Shown here: piece after piece, positions 1 through 11,450 of the stretch
How positions within the stretch are numbered: the first letter of the stretch is position 1
Layout of the letters: each line of letters begins with the position of its first letter
NCBI GenBank assembly: GCA_020809705.1
Contig: CP085827.1
Location: forward strand, 3,968,001-4,032,000
Origin: Calonectria ilicicola
Lineage: Eukaryota > Ascomycota > Sordariomycetes > Hypocreales > Nectriaceae
Length of the DNA stretch: 64,000 nucleotides
Direction of reading: 5' to 3'
Notes under the pieces: model-generated
Seen by the model: the letters and a program-made list of their open reading frames with translations, nothing else
What the model was told of the DNA's origin: nothing
Databases searched by the model: none
Program-made: the position numbers and the translations under genes

Positions 1-2
1 TG

Positions 3-86
3 GTGGAGAAATCCGGGTTGAAGATTTTCAACATCCAGACAAAGCCAAATGCACCTATCGCCGTCATTGAGTGTGTCAAGGCTTGA
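3..86 (+). CDS. C-terminal end of an unidentified protein (partial)
   Basis: Reading frame 3 is open from the left edge for 27 codons and stops with TGA at 84-86; the residues include a mixed hydrophobic stretch (KIFNIQ, APIAVIECVKA). Another frame is also open until about base 71, so the assignment is weak. The sequence after it is AT-rich, which fits a 3' untranslated region. Nothing in 27 residues allows a family call. It would be convergent with the Ser/Thr-rich gene at 330-2581. Confidence 0.3.
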   Translation: MEKSGLKIFNIQTKPNAPIAVIECVKA

Positions 87-329
87 TTTAGGAGGCAAGG
101 CGGAGGGCTTTTATTTCAAATTTTAACTCGATATTATTTGATCCAGTTCAATCACTTGGCAAAGGCTACGTTCATTTTTATGATTGCACAATATCCATTC
201 AATAAATTAACTGGTCCCTGCAATAAACAAATCCAATATTTCAAATGTAAAGGAATGTAGAATGTGAAAATTACCGACTTGTTACTTTGTCCATATATCC
301 AACGTGTTTGTTCGATTGTCTTCAAGTCC

Positions 330-2581
330 CTAAGCCTTGCGCTCATAAGAAGGGAGATCATAAGGGGGATAGTAATCCTCAGGAGATGAATACTGATCGT
401 CTGGAGACGGATATTCATCGTCAGGAGACGAATAATCATCGCTAGGAAACGAATAATCGTCGTCAGGAAACGAATAGTCGTCATCAGGAGGAGAGTAGTA
501 ATCATCAGGGGGTGGATAGTAAGGCTGTGGAGTTTCGGACGTTTGCCCCCCCTGGGAATTTGTTGCGATAGAAATGTCGTTCGTCTTACTCGTAGTGAGG
601 AGCGTCGTGGGGGGAGAAGTCGACAGAGTGGTCCCTGACTCCGTGGTAGAACCTGAATTGACTGGGAGAGTTGAAGTAGACCACTCGCTCGTGCTGGGTT
701 GGGAGGTCAACAAGCTCGTCGAGCTACTAGAGCCACTTTCTCCTGTAGATGAAGTAACCGGGTTGGATTGGATCGAAATCTCAGAAGCACTGGTACTCGA
801 TGCTGAGGAGCTTGACACGGACTGGGATGTGATTTGAAGTTCTGTAGAACTAGATCCAGTCACACTACTGATTGTGGGAGACGTCTGAGTGCTTGTCCGA
901 GACGGGACCTCGCTGGAAGCTCCCGGCACAGTGGCTGTGGCTCCACTGGTGTTAGTTGTCGATGCCACCGTGGCTACACTGGACGAACTTGCTACCGGTA
1001 TACTGCTATACCCAGTGCCCCCAGATGATGTACTTGTTAATGTAACAGAACCACCTGATGATGAAATCGTTCCGGCACTGGTAGTTTCAACGACTGAAGT
1101 TGAGTTGGAAAGACTGTAAGATTGCGTTCCAGAAGACGGGCTAACCGGTGTGTTTGTCGATGAAACTGTCTGCACTATGATAGTGTCGGATATAGCTGAA
1201 CTCGTCTCGGTTGCTAGGCTCGATACAGAACTAGAAGATCCAGTCGATGTGAGCAAGCTAGAAGACGGGCTGGCATTTGAAACGGTTCCATACGATCGCG
1301 AAACCCCTGTGGTAAAGAAGGAAGCGCTGGAAGAGGCGCTTGAGTTTGTAGTGTAGATGGAGGTATTATCTACACCGGAGGATACAGAGGCTCTGGTCGT
1401 GGGCACGGAATTGCTTGAGGTTTGGCTTTGACTTATGTCCCCCGATGAACTGGCAGGTCCCTCAGACGAGGTAATTTGTTGGCCCGTGATACTGCCCCTA
1501 GTAGACTGTCCTGGGCCTGAGGTGGTTGTATCCGGCGTTGTCAAAGTTCCAGCAGTTGTATATAGCAACGTGGAAGAATTGGTTTGACTTGTCGATTCGG
1601 AATTCAGACTTGAGCCTGCAGGGTTGGAATTGATCGTAATCAAGGTTCTTGTTTCGGTCTGAGGTTGAGTTGCCGTGCTTGAGCATTCACCCCCCGCTAC
1701 ACAAGAGAATGAACCTCCACTTGTAGAGGATGTAGACAACACGGTTGAAGTAACAAATGTTGTGCCGTTTTGAGTAGCAGAGGTGGTGGCTGTTTGAGAG
1801 CCCTGTGATGTAGAGTGCGGAGCTGTAGTTTTAGGGACATTCGAGGACGGGTTGCTTACAGACCCTGATGTTAAAGAAGATGATTGAACGCTGTTTCCGC
1901 TCGTAGTATTTGCTATAACCGAAGAAGTGTCCATGTCAGTGTACGAAAAACCCCCACTAGTAGAGTTCACTGGCAACCAGCTTGAGCTGAAACTGATAAT
2001 CACGGTGGGCATGGTTTCCATGTCGGTTGGGGTTGTGAACCCCCCTGTACTCTGTATAGAGATAATCGAGCCACATTCATACGGAAGTGTGCAGCTTGTG
2101 TTCGCACCAGAGGAAGTCACTGAGTGAGTGGCCGAAACGGAAATAGAGGCAATGCTTGACGATCCGATTGCCGTGGTTTGCAAGGAAGATTGCTGCGTGG
2201 CTTGTGTAGAGTTGACCGCTGAAGTCTGGATGTTTCCAGAACTTACAGGCGCTGACGAACTAGGGTTAATGGAGGACACCGTCGTCAAATTTTGAGCGTC
2301 TGTGCTTGTGGTTCTCTGGATGACAATGATAGACGAGTCGGCACCAGTTGTAGAAGCGCCAATCGTTGTGGATGTAGAAAGGTTGGCTAAAGAGCTAGAA
2401 GCCCTTGTTTGGGCGCAACAATTGGCGGCACACGCGGTGACCGTCTCTGTCACGGTCAGGACATACGTCTGAGCACGAGCGAAGGATGCTCTGGCTTGAA
2501 TTTAGCATTGGATTTCGCGAAACGGTTAGTTAGGACTTACCCGAGCCCAATGAGGGCGAAGGAAGCGAAGCGGCACACCAT
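330..2581 (-). CDS. Secreted Ser/Thr-rich cell-surface protein with Tyr/Asp/Pro tail
   Basis: Two exons on the minus strand: 2541-2581 and 330-2490, with a 50-nt intron (GTAAGT donor, CCAG acceptor), giving 733 aa. The first exon supplies a hydrophobic signal peptide (MVCRFASFALIGLG) that runs into ARA-QT, a plausible signal peptidase site, followed by a TVTETVTAC-type segment common at the start of fungal wall proteins. About 600 residues are then almost wholly Ser, Thr, Gly, Val and Asn, expected to be heavily O-glycosylated. The last ~55 residues switch to repeated PDDDYS/PDDEYP-like units rich in Asp, Tyr and Pro. There is no C-terminal hydrophobic tail, so no GPI anchor is evident. No catalytic domain is seen. 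The role (adhesion, wall or spore surface) is inference from composition only. Confidence 0.8.
376..525 (-). repeat. 18-nt-period coding minisatellite (PDDDYS-like repeats)
   Basis: On the plus strand, units resembling tcgtcaggaaacgaataa recur with a period of about 18 nt and encode, on the minus strand, six-residue units of the form P-D/S/E-D-D/E/Q-Y-S/P. About eight to nine imperfect copies form the C-terminal tail of the Ser/Thr-rich protein. In-frame 18-nt units mean copy number can change without frameshifts. Confidence 0.75.
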
Positions 2582-5399
2582 AGCGCCAATCAAACGTAAC
2601 GGAGGTCGAAAAAGACGAAACGAACGACAAGCTATCCAACCTCTCCTCGGTTGTTGCAGTCTCACTCACTGATGAATTCAATCTGCCAGCTCGGTTCATC
2701 CTCTTTATACCACCTACTGGGAGTATGTTAGTCTTGAGCCTCTTATTCTCGCGCAACCTTGCCCAGTTTGGATGTTCATCTAATTCCGACCGCCTCACTC
2801 TGCCACCGTCATACCTAAGACACGAGGCGAGGACGGCCTAGGCGGTACGGGCGGTGGAGACCACCTCGCATCGATTGCTGACATGTTTCCCAAAGACTTG
2901 TTTTGATGAGTTGTGTTTGCGAAAGCCAGTTTTGTCAAACTGGAAGACGGAAATTTTAGACTGGCGTTGTGAATTTTGGTGATTTGGCCTGGCCTAACAT
3001 GTTTGGGAAAGGTTTGTCGACACTTCACATGAAACTCTTATTTCTTGCAATCTTTCATCAACGATAGCAATCTCACTAGTTCCTTGGCGAATAGAAATGA
3101 GGACAGCTACTTTTCACTGGTAGATTATTCGTTGATGCTATAGATGGCGCAATGTAACAGGAGCTTTCACAAGTTAAAGCCACAGACCAGCTTTATCCAG
3201 CTCAGGAAACTTTGCCTTTAACACGAGTGGATTCACAAGACATGTTTCAATTTTACAATCGATAACATTTGAGAATGTTGCGCCATGTATTACATTTCAC
3301 GTGCCTTGAACCGTGGCCGCGGATTTCCAAGTACTCCCCAGGCCTTAATACAGTACAGCTAAACAACAAACTGTATGGGGCGCTCCATTTTTGTATCTGC
3401 ACATCTGTCCGTTTTTGGCGTTCAGCTCCCTGCTCAACAGTTTCACAGAGGAGCTGTTACGTTGCGTGGAGGATGCCTGTTGATCATGGATAACGTGGGT
3501 AGCACAAGTAACACAAAACGCCTACTGCTGGCCCCGCCATGTACGCAACAGCACGGTACTGACCGACGCAGCCTCGCGCGACTAGGTCTTGGCAAGCTGG
3601 TATCTCCGCCTACGGGGCGCCGGGGGCCAGCTTCTCGTATAGACATCGGTTTTCCCGCAGCGGTAGTTGGACAGCATGGGTCCCCATCGGAGCATTTGAA
3701 GATGATTGGGAGCCCACAATGGGCAACGGAACTGCGGGAAGGGAAGGGGCAGTGATATGTGACTCCTCGTTCTACGTCGGCAATGGAAATAATGAGACAC
3801 GGGATGCATGAGGGATGGCAAGGAGCATGGCGGTACGCCCTGCTACAACATTGTCGCTCCTAGAGACATTGCGTTAGGCGTGGCGGTGGCAGCGGTAACG
3901 CAAGAAACGGAGGTTAGCCGACTTCTTGGTCAGCGCGCATCAAGAGGCTGTTCTCAATGTGGAATGGATGGGCTTGCCTTGTGCATTCATTCGTTGCGAG
4001 GAGCCTGATGGAAACCGCCACTGTTGCACAGAGTGGCGGGGAAGCCAAGTAACTCGTCATGGGCAGCATCCTGCTACCGAGTGTCCCGAGATGCTTGATT
4101 TATGCCCAAGTACTCTGTGTAAAATTGGCGGGCTCTCAGAATAATCCACAAGGACACAGAACAAGCCATGATCTAAACGACCGTTTCTACATTATGCTCG
4201 GCTGGGCTAAGATAATGACCTCGTGCTTTTAGTAATGAAACTGGATGTGTAGGATTAATGGTTTGCCACTTAGGATTAAAGGCTCGATTTCGATCGCGAC
4301 TTGTCATCTTTATCCACACAATTAACACATGCCAATCTGATCAAGGAGGGGTTGACGTTTTAGAACGATCAGATATGATACAGCTACAAGCGTTTTGGCT
4401 GCACTGTCGTGTGGCCGGACTATTCTGCGGCCACTTGATGGATGCGACAGATCATATTGCTCTATCTTGTAAAGATTGCAAGCACATCTTGGATATACTC
4501 TACTTCGACCATGCTTCACAAAATTCTTCTACTGACCCATTTTGGAAGTCTCAGAGGCTATTTTGATATAGTTTGTGTCAAATGCGCATTTTCAGAAGAA
4601 TATGAAAGTATCCCGTGCTTTCTGTCGCGCCAGTCGAATATGTACTCTGCCTCGATGCTCATTGCGCTAAGTGCGGCCTAGCACAGGGCTTCGGGATTTG
4701 AACGCTGTTCGCGTCACAGTATGCATGCATTATTCGAACTCAACTTTCAACGCATTTGGCGGTGAATAGTGCATATTGATGAAACCATCCCTGGGCCGGT
4801 TGGCGTCGCACATGCCCCTCTTTAGAATCGGCTGGAAGCACAAGCAAGGATGACAACACTTTTGGGAACTTATGATGCCAATCAAAATATTGTTGGCGTT
4901 CATGGCTGCCCAGAATCACGCTCTATGGTCACTTCCTCGGAGGCGTGCGTCGCTCAAAAAGCGAGGAAAAACAAGCTCCCAGGACAATGAAGCCTGATTT
5001 GTCGATAGCGTTGCAATCGCCAATGGATGTGCAGAAGTAATGTGAAAAAAAGAAAGCAGTATCAGCCGACTATTTAGCCAGAAAAAAGAAAATAAATTGC
5101 AAAAAGCAATCACAATCTTACCCTCACATTTCTGCTCGAAGCTTCGATATCCACCCTATGGATTCACAAAGTGCAACTTGGCCAGCCCTTTAGCGTGGCT
5201 GCCACTGCATACACCAACCGCAATCACAAGTACGATTCGACCGACGAGGACATGTGCTGCGGATTCCCGCACTGCCTGGGGAACGTCCCCATCGGGGCAT
5301 ATATACTGGACCAGGTCGTGTGCCACCCGAAATGTACTTGGGGAAGACGAACACCGCTTGCATTCTCTCTTCCAAACTCCCTCTTCACAATCTTCAAGG
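2582..5399. other. 2.8-kb intergenic region, no supported gene
   Basis: This lies between the divergently transcribed Ser/Thr-rich gene and the 861-aa gene, so it contains both promoters. Only short unrelated open frames occur; the longest (3375-3755, 126 codons) overlaps open frames on the other strand and resembles no family I know. Roughly 3400-4000 is visibly more GC-rich than the AT-rich flanks. A CACGTG hexamer lies at 3299-3304. I see no transposon ends or RNA gene. Confidence 0.6.
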
Positions 5400-7985
5400 A
5401 TGTCAGCTACAGAGGTTACCATACCATCGTCAGGGGCCCGGTACGTGCTGCCTCAGCCTCCACCACCAAACCCTTGGATCGATTGGACTCGTTGCATCAT
5501 CGAAGAGATTCGTGATGACATGGACACCGATGAAGAAGCATCCCAGTTTCAGATTTGCTACGAAGTCGAGTCCATGGAAAATGATCCTCACTTTATTCAT
5601 CCAACTGAGGCTCGAAAACAAGCGAAACAAAACGCCAAAAGCATTCTTGCCAATTACGACCTCTTGAAAGGTATCCTAGAACGCCACGAGGGTACCATTC
5701 GGCGACGATGGTACAAAAAGACAAGGTCGCATAGACTGGCCATTCTCTTAAAGGCCTGGCCTGACATGCCAGTCCCGCATCGTCCCGATTACGACTCTTG
5801 CTATCTCAGCCAGAAAGAGAAAAAGAAACCCGACCTTGAGAAGAAGAGTCATTTCTTGTGTCCTTATATCAACCAAGAAGATCTGCTCCAGAGCAAATCT
5901 TTGCCTTTATTACTCAACTCTAGAGGCCGCAATGCTCCGTCCGTCTTTTCTGGCTCGGACGGCGTTACCATTAGCGACGCTCTTGGAACCGGCAATCTGC
6001 AGGTGTTTGTTTTACCTTGTCACTCCGTACTTTTGGACGACTCATGCTCCGCGAGAAAGTATGGTCAGATACAGACACGACACTGCCACCGCAGCCCTGA
6101 GGATATACTCCCCAGTCGAATTCATTACACACCTAGCGAGGGTCTTTACATTTTGGAGGCCCAAGAGAAAGTGATGAAATTTCTTACCGATTGCTGCAAG
6201 AGCATTCTCCACGACATCCCAGTGGATGACCTCACTAGCGACAAATTCCCAATTCTGCCAGAACCGCTGATGGAATTGGACAGTGATTCCCTCGGGCTCA
6301 AGTCCTTGGACGCCATGGTGATGCAGTCCCAATACGGAGTCCCGGCGCAAATAGATTTAGAGCGCACTGAAAATATCCTCGCAGCCAGAGTTGCTGCTGC
6401 TGAAGATCACATCTGGGCTCTCCGCGAAGATCCGTCGTACTTTGAGGAAGAGCTGTCCGAATCGCAGACTCACAGCAAAGAGCTGATCAAAGATAAACAT
6501 GGCAACATGGATCCTGTTATCGTAGCACGGCATACCCCTATTCTGTGGTCCCGCATTGTCGAAGTCGTGCTCCGGGATTCTTATACAAGGCTCGAGGCCT
6601 TTTCTGACCTACTTGGCAAAGTACGAGTGCTACGGTCACTTCACGACAAGTACGCAGGCAAAATCTCACAATATGATGATTTCCCGCCTGATTATCTGCA
6701 TGCCTTGCTTACTTTTCGCTTCCATGTCGAGGAGGCCGCTTCTTGTTTCTGCGCACTTTTCCGAGTTGTGGCGACGAGTTCGCCACCTATCCGGCCCTTT
6801 TACATTCGTTCTTCGAATCTCAAACCCAGGGACCTCGTTACACCTGTGGTTCTCTTGGATAAGAAGCTAGTGAACCCAATCGAGCGCCGTGTAGTAGAAA
6901 CGATGCACGTCATGTTGGAAGACAACTATTCCAAGACTTGGAACTCCTTGCCCTTTATCATCGATGTCATCGATCATATAATTCAACAAGAGCCACAGGC
7001 AAAGTCTATGTTCACATCGCACACCTTGAAAGCATTGAGTGACGTCGCCATTGTGGCTCAATGCATGAGACAGATCGCTTTGTATCAACCATGGGCCAGA
7101 GACTTCCAACATGATTATTTTAGGAGAAGGCGCGAGTTGGCTGAGAGATATAACCGAAACACTGAGTGGCGCATTTCGACCATGCGGGCTCTGGCCAGCG
7201 ACAGGATAAGACGCGCAGGAGAATTGGCCATGTTGACTCCAGGGAAATTTACCTATCCTATTCACAGACGCCATGGCCAGGAAAACGTCAGAATTCTTCG
7301 CAGATCAGAGGCCAACCTGGACAAGGTTTGGGCCGAAGTTGACAGCAATCTCAAAGAAGAGGGTCTTCACGAGCATGGCACACCGATTCAATGTCTCCTT
7401 TGGAACCAGCGTGAACTTCGGAGGACACCTGAGTGGGTTGGTGCGAAGGCTACGAAGAAGGTGAAGCCAACGCAGTCTACCGACACCAACACGCCGATTG
7501 TGTCATTTAATGACTCCTTTGATGCTTCGAATTCGGATGACAAGTCCAAATCTTCATGGCCTAAAATCAAGGTTAAGACCAGAGGAAAGCCTTCGAAGAA
7601 GAAATCTAATTCGGAAAAGGCACTGAAGGATGAATCGATGCAACAAGACGATGAAAAGGATGTCATCGCCGTTGATCGTCGAACACTGAAAGTATTCCGT
7701 ACCATTTTGTGCGATTCGGATATGACACAAAGACCAGGTGAGGTTGAATGGGTCGATTTCCTCCACGCGATGGTCTCGGTCGGCTTCAAAGCAGAGAAGC
7801 TATTTGGATCGATATGGCAGTTTTCGCCGATGAAGATGGATGTTGGACGAAGCATCCACTTTCATGAACCTCATCCCCAAGGGAAAATGCCCATCCAACT
7901 TGCCCGAAGATACGGTGGAAGACTGAATCGAGCCTATGGATGGACCGGTAGGATGTTTACGCTCAAGGAAAAGCCCGAAAATTAA
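5400..7985 (+). CDS. Conserved fungal protein of uncharacterised family, 861 aa
   Basis: One uninterrupted exon. I choose the ATG at 5400 (MSATEV) because the family-like sequence begins there (a Pro-rich stretch, then PWIDWTRCIIEEIRDDMDTD); the open frame runs upstream to 5097 but that part is low-quality sequence with no similarity I recognise. The N-terminal ~200 residues (MENDPHFIHPTEARKQAKQN, then a region ending in a YINQEDLL motif) resemble a set of uncharacterised proteins common in pezizomycetes. Residues ~690-755 form a charged, Lys/Ser/Asp-rich linker. The last ~100 residues form a compact conserved tail with FHEPHP and RRYGGRLNRAYGW motifs. There is no signal peptide or membrane segment. 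Function is unknown. Family resemblance is from memory of such proteins, not from a search. Confidence 0.82.
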   Translation: MSATEVTIPSSGARYVLPQPPPPNPWIDWTRCIIEEIRDDMDTDEEASQFQICYEVESMENDPHFIHPTEARKQAKQNAKSILANYDLLKGILERHEGTIRRRWYKKTRSHRLAILLKAWPDMPVPHRPDYDSCYLSQKEKKKPDLEKKSHFLCPYINQEDLLQSKSLPLLLNSRGRNAPSVFSGSDGVTISDALGTGNLQVFVLPCHSVLLDDSCSARKYGQIQTRHCHRSPEDILPSRIHYTPSEGLYILEAQEKVMKFLTDCCKSILHDIPVDDLTSDKFPILPEPLMELDSDSLGLKSLDAMVMQSQYGVPAQIDLERTENILAARVAAAEDHIWALREDPSYFEEELSESQTHSKELIKDKHGNMDPVIVARHTPILWSRIVEVVLRDSYTRLEAFSDLLGKVRVLRSLHDKYAGKISQYDDFPPDYLHALLTFRFHVEEAASCFCALFRVVATSSPPIRPFYIRSSNLKPRDLVTPVVLLDKKLVNPIERRVVETMHVMLEDNYSKTWNSLPFIIDVIDHIIQQEPQAKSMFTSHTLKALSDVAIVAQCMRQIALYQPWARDFQHDYFRRRRELAERYNRNTEWRISTMRALASDRIRRAGELAMLTPGKFTYPIHRRHGQENVRILRRSEANLDKVWAEVDSNLKEEGLHEHGTPIQCLLWNQRELRRTPEWVGAKATKKVKPTQSTDTNTPIVSFNDSFDASNSDDKSKSSWPKIKVKTRGKPSKKKSNSEKALKDESMQQDDEKDVIAVDRRTLKVFRTILCDSDMTQRPGEVEWVDFLHAMVSVGFKAEKLFGSIWQFSPMKMDVGRSIHFHEPHPQGKMPIQLARRYGGRLNRAYGWTGRMFTLKEKPEN

Positions 7986-8388
7986 GTTGGATAAAGAAAT
8001 TGGATTGCACGGATGAAAGATGTTAGCATAACACCAAATTGTACTTTATGTCTCGTCTCTATCTTTTTATCTCTTTTTTTTCCCTCACTCATTCACGTCT
8101 TGTTGCTTTCTTTTGCTTCGGCTAGTCCGCAATACACTCATTTTACTTTTGCCACATTTGAGGCATGTATGTGAATGAATCAGCTTAAAACTATTCGTCA
8201 CCCCCTTCGCCAACCGAGACTTGTCTCTCCCTGTCACTACGGGGCATGAGCTCAATTAAATTTGTACCAAGGTTGGCTATGGTGTCTCGGGAGGATGGAA
8301 CATGGCAAAAGTGATACAGTGAAACGCCATGAAAATAAGACTTGAGGGGTTATTCATTTCGTCATCTATTCTATTTTAATGTTTTGTC
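7986..8388. other. Convergent 3' intergenic region
   Basis: This separates the stop of the 861-aa gene from the stop of the superoxide dismutase on the other strand. It holds T-rich and AT-rich sequence (for example a long T tract near 8070-8080) consistent with two 3' untranslated regions. No further gene is seen. Confidence 0.6.
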
Positions 8389-9180
8389 TTAAATGGATGC
8401 CCTAAGGACCTTGAAGGCATCCTCTCGGGTGCCAGTGAAGCGAGCCTCGGCTGTCTTCCAGTTGATGACCTTCCAAATGTTTTCAATGTAAGCAGCCTTG
8501 CCGTTGAGGTACTAAGCGGGATCGGTCAGCGAATTGTTCTTTTGTGAGTTTCACAGGGCGGTTAGCTTTTCTCACCTGCAGGTAGTAGGCGTGCTCCCAC
8601 ATATCGATTCCAAAGATGGGCACCTCGCCTCCCACGACAGGGTCCTGGTCTTTTGTGGTGACAATGCGCAAGCCGTGTGAGTCTTTGACCAGCCAGCCCC
8701 AGCCACTACCCTGGAGACCGAGGAGAGTCTTGGTCATGGCGGCCTGGAATCCCTCGAGGCCGCCCCAGGTCTTGGAGATCTCGGCCAACAAGGTAGGTGC
8801 GCTCTCAGGCTTGGCGTCTGGTGAGCTGGCAGGGACCAGGTTCTCCCAGAACAGGGAGTGGTTGATGTGACCACCACCGTTGAACTTTATGGCGCCCTGG
8901 AGGGCAATCTGGCCGGCAATGTCGCTGGAAGAGGTGGCAGCAGAGTACGACTTGAGGGCGTTGTTGAGATTGGTGACGTAAGCTTGGTGGTGCTTGCTGT
9001 GGTGAAGCTCCATGATCTGGGCAGAGATGCTGGGCTCAAGAGCCTAGAAAAAATCAGTTCCGAACAAAATGAAAGGAAATATGCGAAATATCGGAGCGCG
9101 GGGAATTGAGAGAAGGTGGCTGTAAGACTCACATCGTAGGCGTAGGGGAGCGCCGGGAGGGTGTAGGTTGTGACAGACAT
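8389..9180 (-). CDS. Superoxide dismutase, Mn type, without mitochondrial presequence
   Basis: Three exons on the minus strand: 9133-9180, 8576-9043 and 8389-8511, with introns of 89 and 64 nt (GTGAGT/TAG and GTGAGA/TAG); 212 aa. The enzyme converts superoxide to hydrogen peroxide and oxygen. Metal ligands are visible: His30 in LHHSKHH, His78 in GGGHINHS, and Asp163 and His167 in DMWEHAYY. The Gln of the DQDP motif (about residue 149) sits where Mn enzymes carry their active-site Gln, so Mn is likelier than Fe. The protein starts directly at the fold (MSVTTYTLPALPY) with no basic amphipathic leader, suggesting the cytosolic MnSOD found besides the mitochondrial one in many fungi. The C-terminal exon gives the expected YLNGKAAYIENIWKVINW. 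Divergent from the small gene at 9823. Confidence 0.93.
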
Positions 9181-9822
9181 GGCTTCAGAGGCAAAAGGAT
9201 GAAATTGAACAGGATTCAAGTCCAAACTAAGTATTCAACGTCGGAATTAAGTATAAAAATGCAAGAAGAAGAGGAAGAAAACGAAAGGAAGAGGGGTAGC
9301 ATGGTCGACATATGTAGAGCTGTGCGCGCTGGGGGACCGGGGTATTCGGAATTGCGTCAGAGGGGGAAACTCATCTATTAGAAATACAAGACCCCGCTCA
9401 ACATGTGTAAATGCAGCATAAATATATCCCATCCCGATCCGTCAGGGGGCGCATTTGGGTACGTATTCCATGCGAGCATTTTCCCTCAAACTTGCTCATA
9501 GAGTGTTTCCCGATTAGGGTGTGACGCTAGTCATTGCGGCGTCGTGATTGGATCCGCTCGACTGCGCAAGTTTCTCAGGGGACCCGGCTCGTCACAAGCG
9601 CCGAGCATGGGACTCTTGTGGCAGTGACGATGATCTAGATTTGAGAGATACCGAGCGAGTTAGATTCGTGGCCATGGCTTATAATCGAAATGATGGTCGT
9701 ACGTTTTGCTGCTTAAAACACCATAAGAACCCTTCTCCTCTCTGCCTCCGTTTCTCTTTCTCTAAGCTTGCTCTACTTTTCACCTCTCTCCATTACTCCC
9801 TCCTTTTCCCTACCTATAAACA
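9181..9822. promoter_or_regulatory. Bidirectional promoter region, SOD and small Cys-containing gene
   Basis: 642 bp between two divergent start codons. The right part (about 9731-9813) is a long pyrimidine-rich tract immediately before the plus-strand ATG, a common feature of fungal core promoters and transcript leaders. No motif that would point to oxidative-stress control was identified with confidence. Confidence 0.5.
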
Positions 9823-10360
9823 ATGTGCGGCCCGGAAAACACCAACCGACCTCGAGGAGGCGCCCTCGCCGCTCTCAACCCTCCCATCAACAGCATCATC
9901 CCCCAACCAAATGTCTGCGGTGATCTCGCCTTTCACACTCCTGGGAGTCCTGGCAGCAGCACGGCGACTCATGCCAGACTCACACCGAATGAAGCCTGTG
10001 ATATGAAGGAACTCTCAGATCTCTACGTCGTGATTCAGTACGTCTTTCCATCAAGGTCCCCAATGTCGTCTCCGGCCCACGCTGACATGCAACTACAGCT
10101 CTAGCGGCGACCTTACCAGAAGCGCATGCGACTGTGGGCTCTTCCGCCAATTTTCCTTGCCGGCTGTACCCAGAGTCTACAACGATGAGTTTGTGGAATT
10201 ATCACTCGAGAAGCCACTGTCACTAGAGGTTGGCAACGAAGGCATCATCGGTCGCCGTGTCTCGCTGTACTCCCGACCCTCGTCAGGCCAAGACTTTGTT
10301 GTCGCCGAGGGCATTGTGGGATTCAACTTTTTGAGCCAAACTCCATCTGCCTCCTTGTGA
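9823..10360 (+). CDS. Hypothetical small protein, 158 aa
   Basis: Two exons, 9823-10037 and 10099-10360, joined across a 61-nt intron with GTACGT donor, a CTGAC branch-like site and CTACAG acceptor; the frame is kept only with this splice. The product starts MCGPENTNRPRGGALAALN and has a CDCG motif just after the junction. It has no signal peptide or membrane segment. A pyrimidine-rich leader precedes the ATG. I do not recognise the family, and four Cys residues (CGP, VCGD, EACD, CDCG regions) could bind metal but are not in a known finger pattern. Splice and codon pattern argue for a real gene; function is unknown. Confidence 0.62.
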
Positions 10361-11450
10361 GTCGCACACATGGGTCGACGTCATTGCAGCTGGAGGCCAT
10401 CAAGGTGCGCGTCCAGGATGCGCCGAGCGTATCAGCATTGACCACGATGCATCCGTGTTTGGGGCCTAATTCCCTATTGTCAAATAGATGGATCGCTAAT
10501 CAAGAGACGAACGTCGTTGAGATTACTGAAATATGGACTAGTTTATCAATATGAGAAGTTGCCACTGGGTAAATGGGCAATGCTCGCTGCTCTCTATTCA
10601 CGAGCAGAGTATAGGAGGATTGGTAGGGCGCAAGGCGCATTTCTTTAAAAATACCACCAAGATTGTGAATTTCGAGTTAGATTTCACATTAGTAAACTTT
10701 TAGCTACAATAGAATCATTCTGAGCTTAGGGTCCAGGTCGGGTTCTAGCTCGGTTTCCATGAATGAGTACCTTGATAGCCGGCTTCGTTAAGCATGCAAT
10801 ATGTGATGCGCGTTCACGCAAGCCTATACTAATTCAGGGCATAAAAATACGTATTCATCCCGTTTTATAAAAGAAAAATATCCATCTTGTTCGTTGAACT
10901 AAATGCCCTTGGTAAGGTTCTCCCTTCTCGTTCCAGCCATGGTATCTCCAATTTATGCCAATGCACATTACTTGAGCACGTTTCAAGTAAGCAATAAACT
11001 CTAAAATAAGGACTGAAGGAAGCATAGGTACAATTGGAAGAAAAGAATATCTAGTTCATGTCTTATTCGTTCCTTTTTAATTGCAGATCCCATAGGATGA
11101 CACTACTTCGCCTAAGGCTGGTTATGAGCCCAATGCCAATAATATCGGGAAATGGCTCCTCAGTGAGGCGACACTGTGGGATAGTCCAAAGATCATCACA
11201 ACCGACTAGCTGGGAAACGTCGCATTATCGTGTTGAAAACAACAATTAATCAACTCCCAGATTTTTAAAGAAAAAAGGTGTCAAATGTCAGTCCGTCATA
11301 TGGAACAACGCCATAATGTCGAACATCTTCACATGGAGGAGCATTTGTCACGTGAGTACTAAGTCCGTTCCTTAGCTCCGTGACGTCAATGCCGCAAACT
11401 GCAAGGCAAACAACGATACGATGCCATCATAATCGTGCCGCCGATAAAAC
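10361..11450. other. 1.1-kb intergenic region upstream of the Zn2Cys6 gene
   Basis: This is AT-rich sequence with only fragmentary open frames. It carries the promoter of the regulator at 11451. A CACGTG at 11349-11354 is annotated separately. No other structure was seen. Confidence 0.55.
11349..11354. promoter_or_regulatory. CACGTG (E-box-like) site
   Basis: A palindromic CACGTG lies about 97 bp upstream of the Zn2Cys6 gene's ATG. bHLH proteins bind this hexamer in fungi. One site alone is weak evidence of function. Confidence 0.3.

Noticed and set aside
3375..3755. 126-codon frame in the first gap
   Set aside because: No similarity, and overlapping frames on both strands suggest chance in a GC-rich patch.
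5097..5399. In-frame N-terminal extension of the 861-aa protein
   Set aside because: Sequence upstream of the ATG at 5400 lacks family character and its first ATG is far into the leader.
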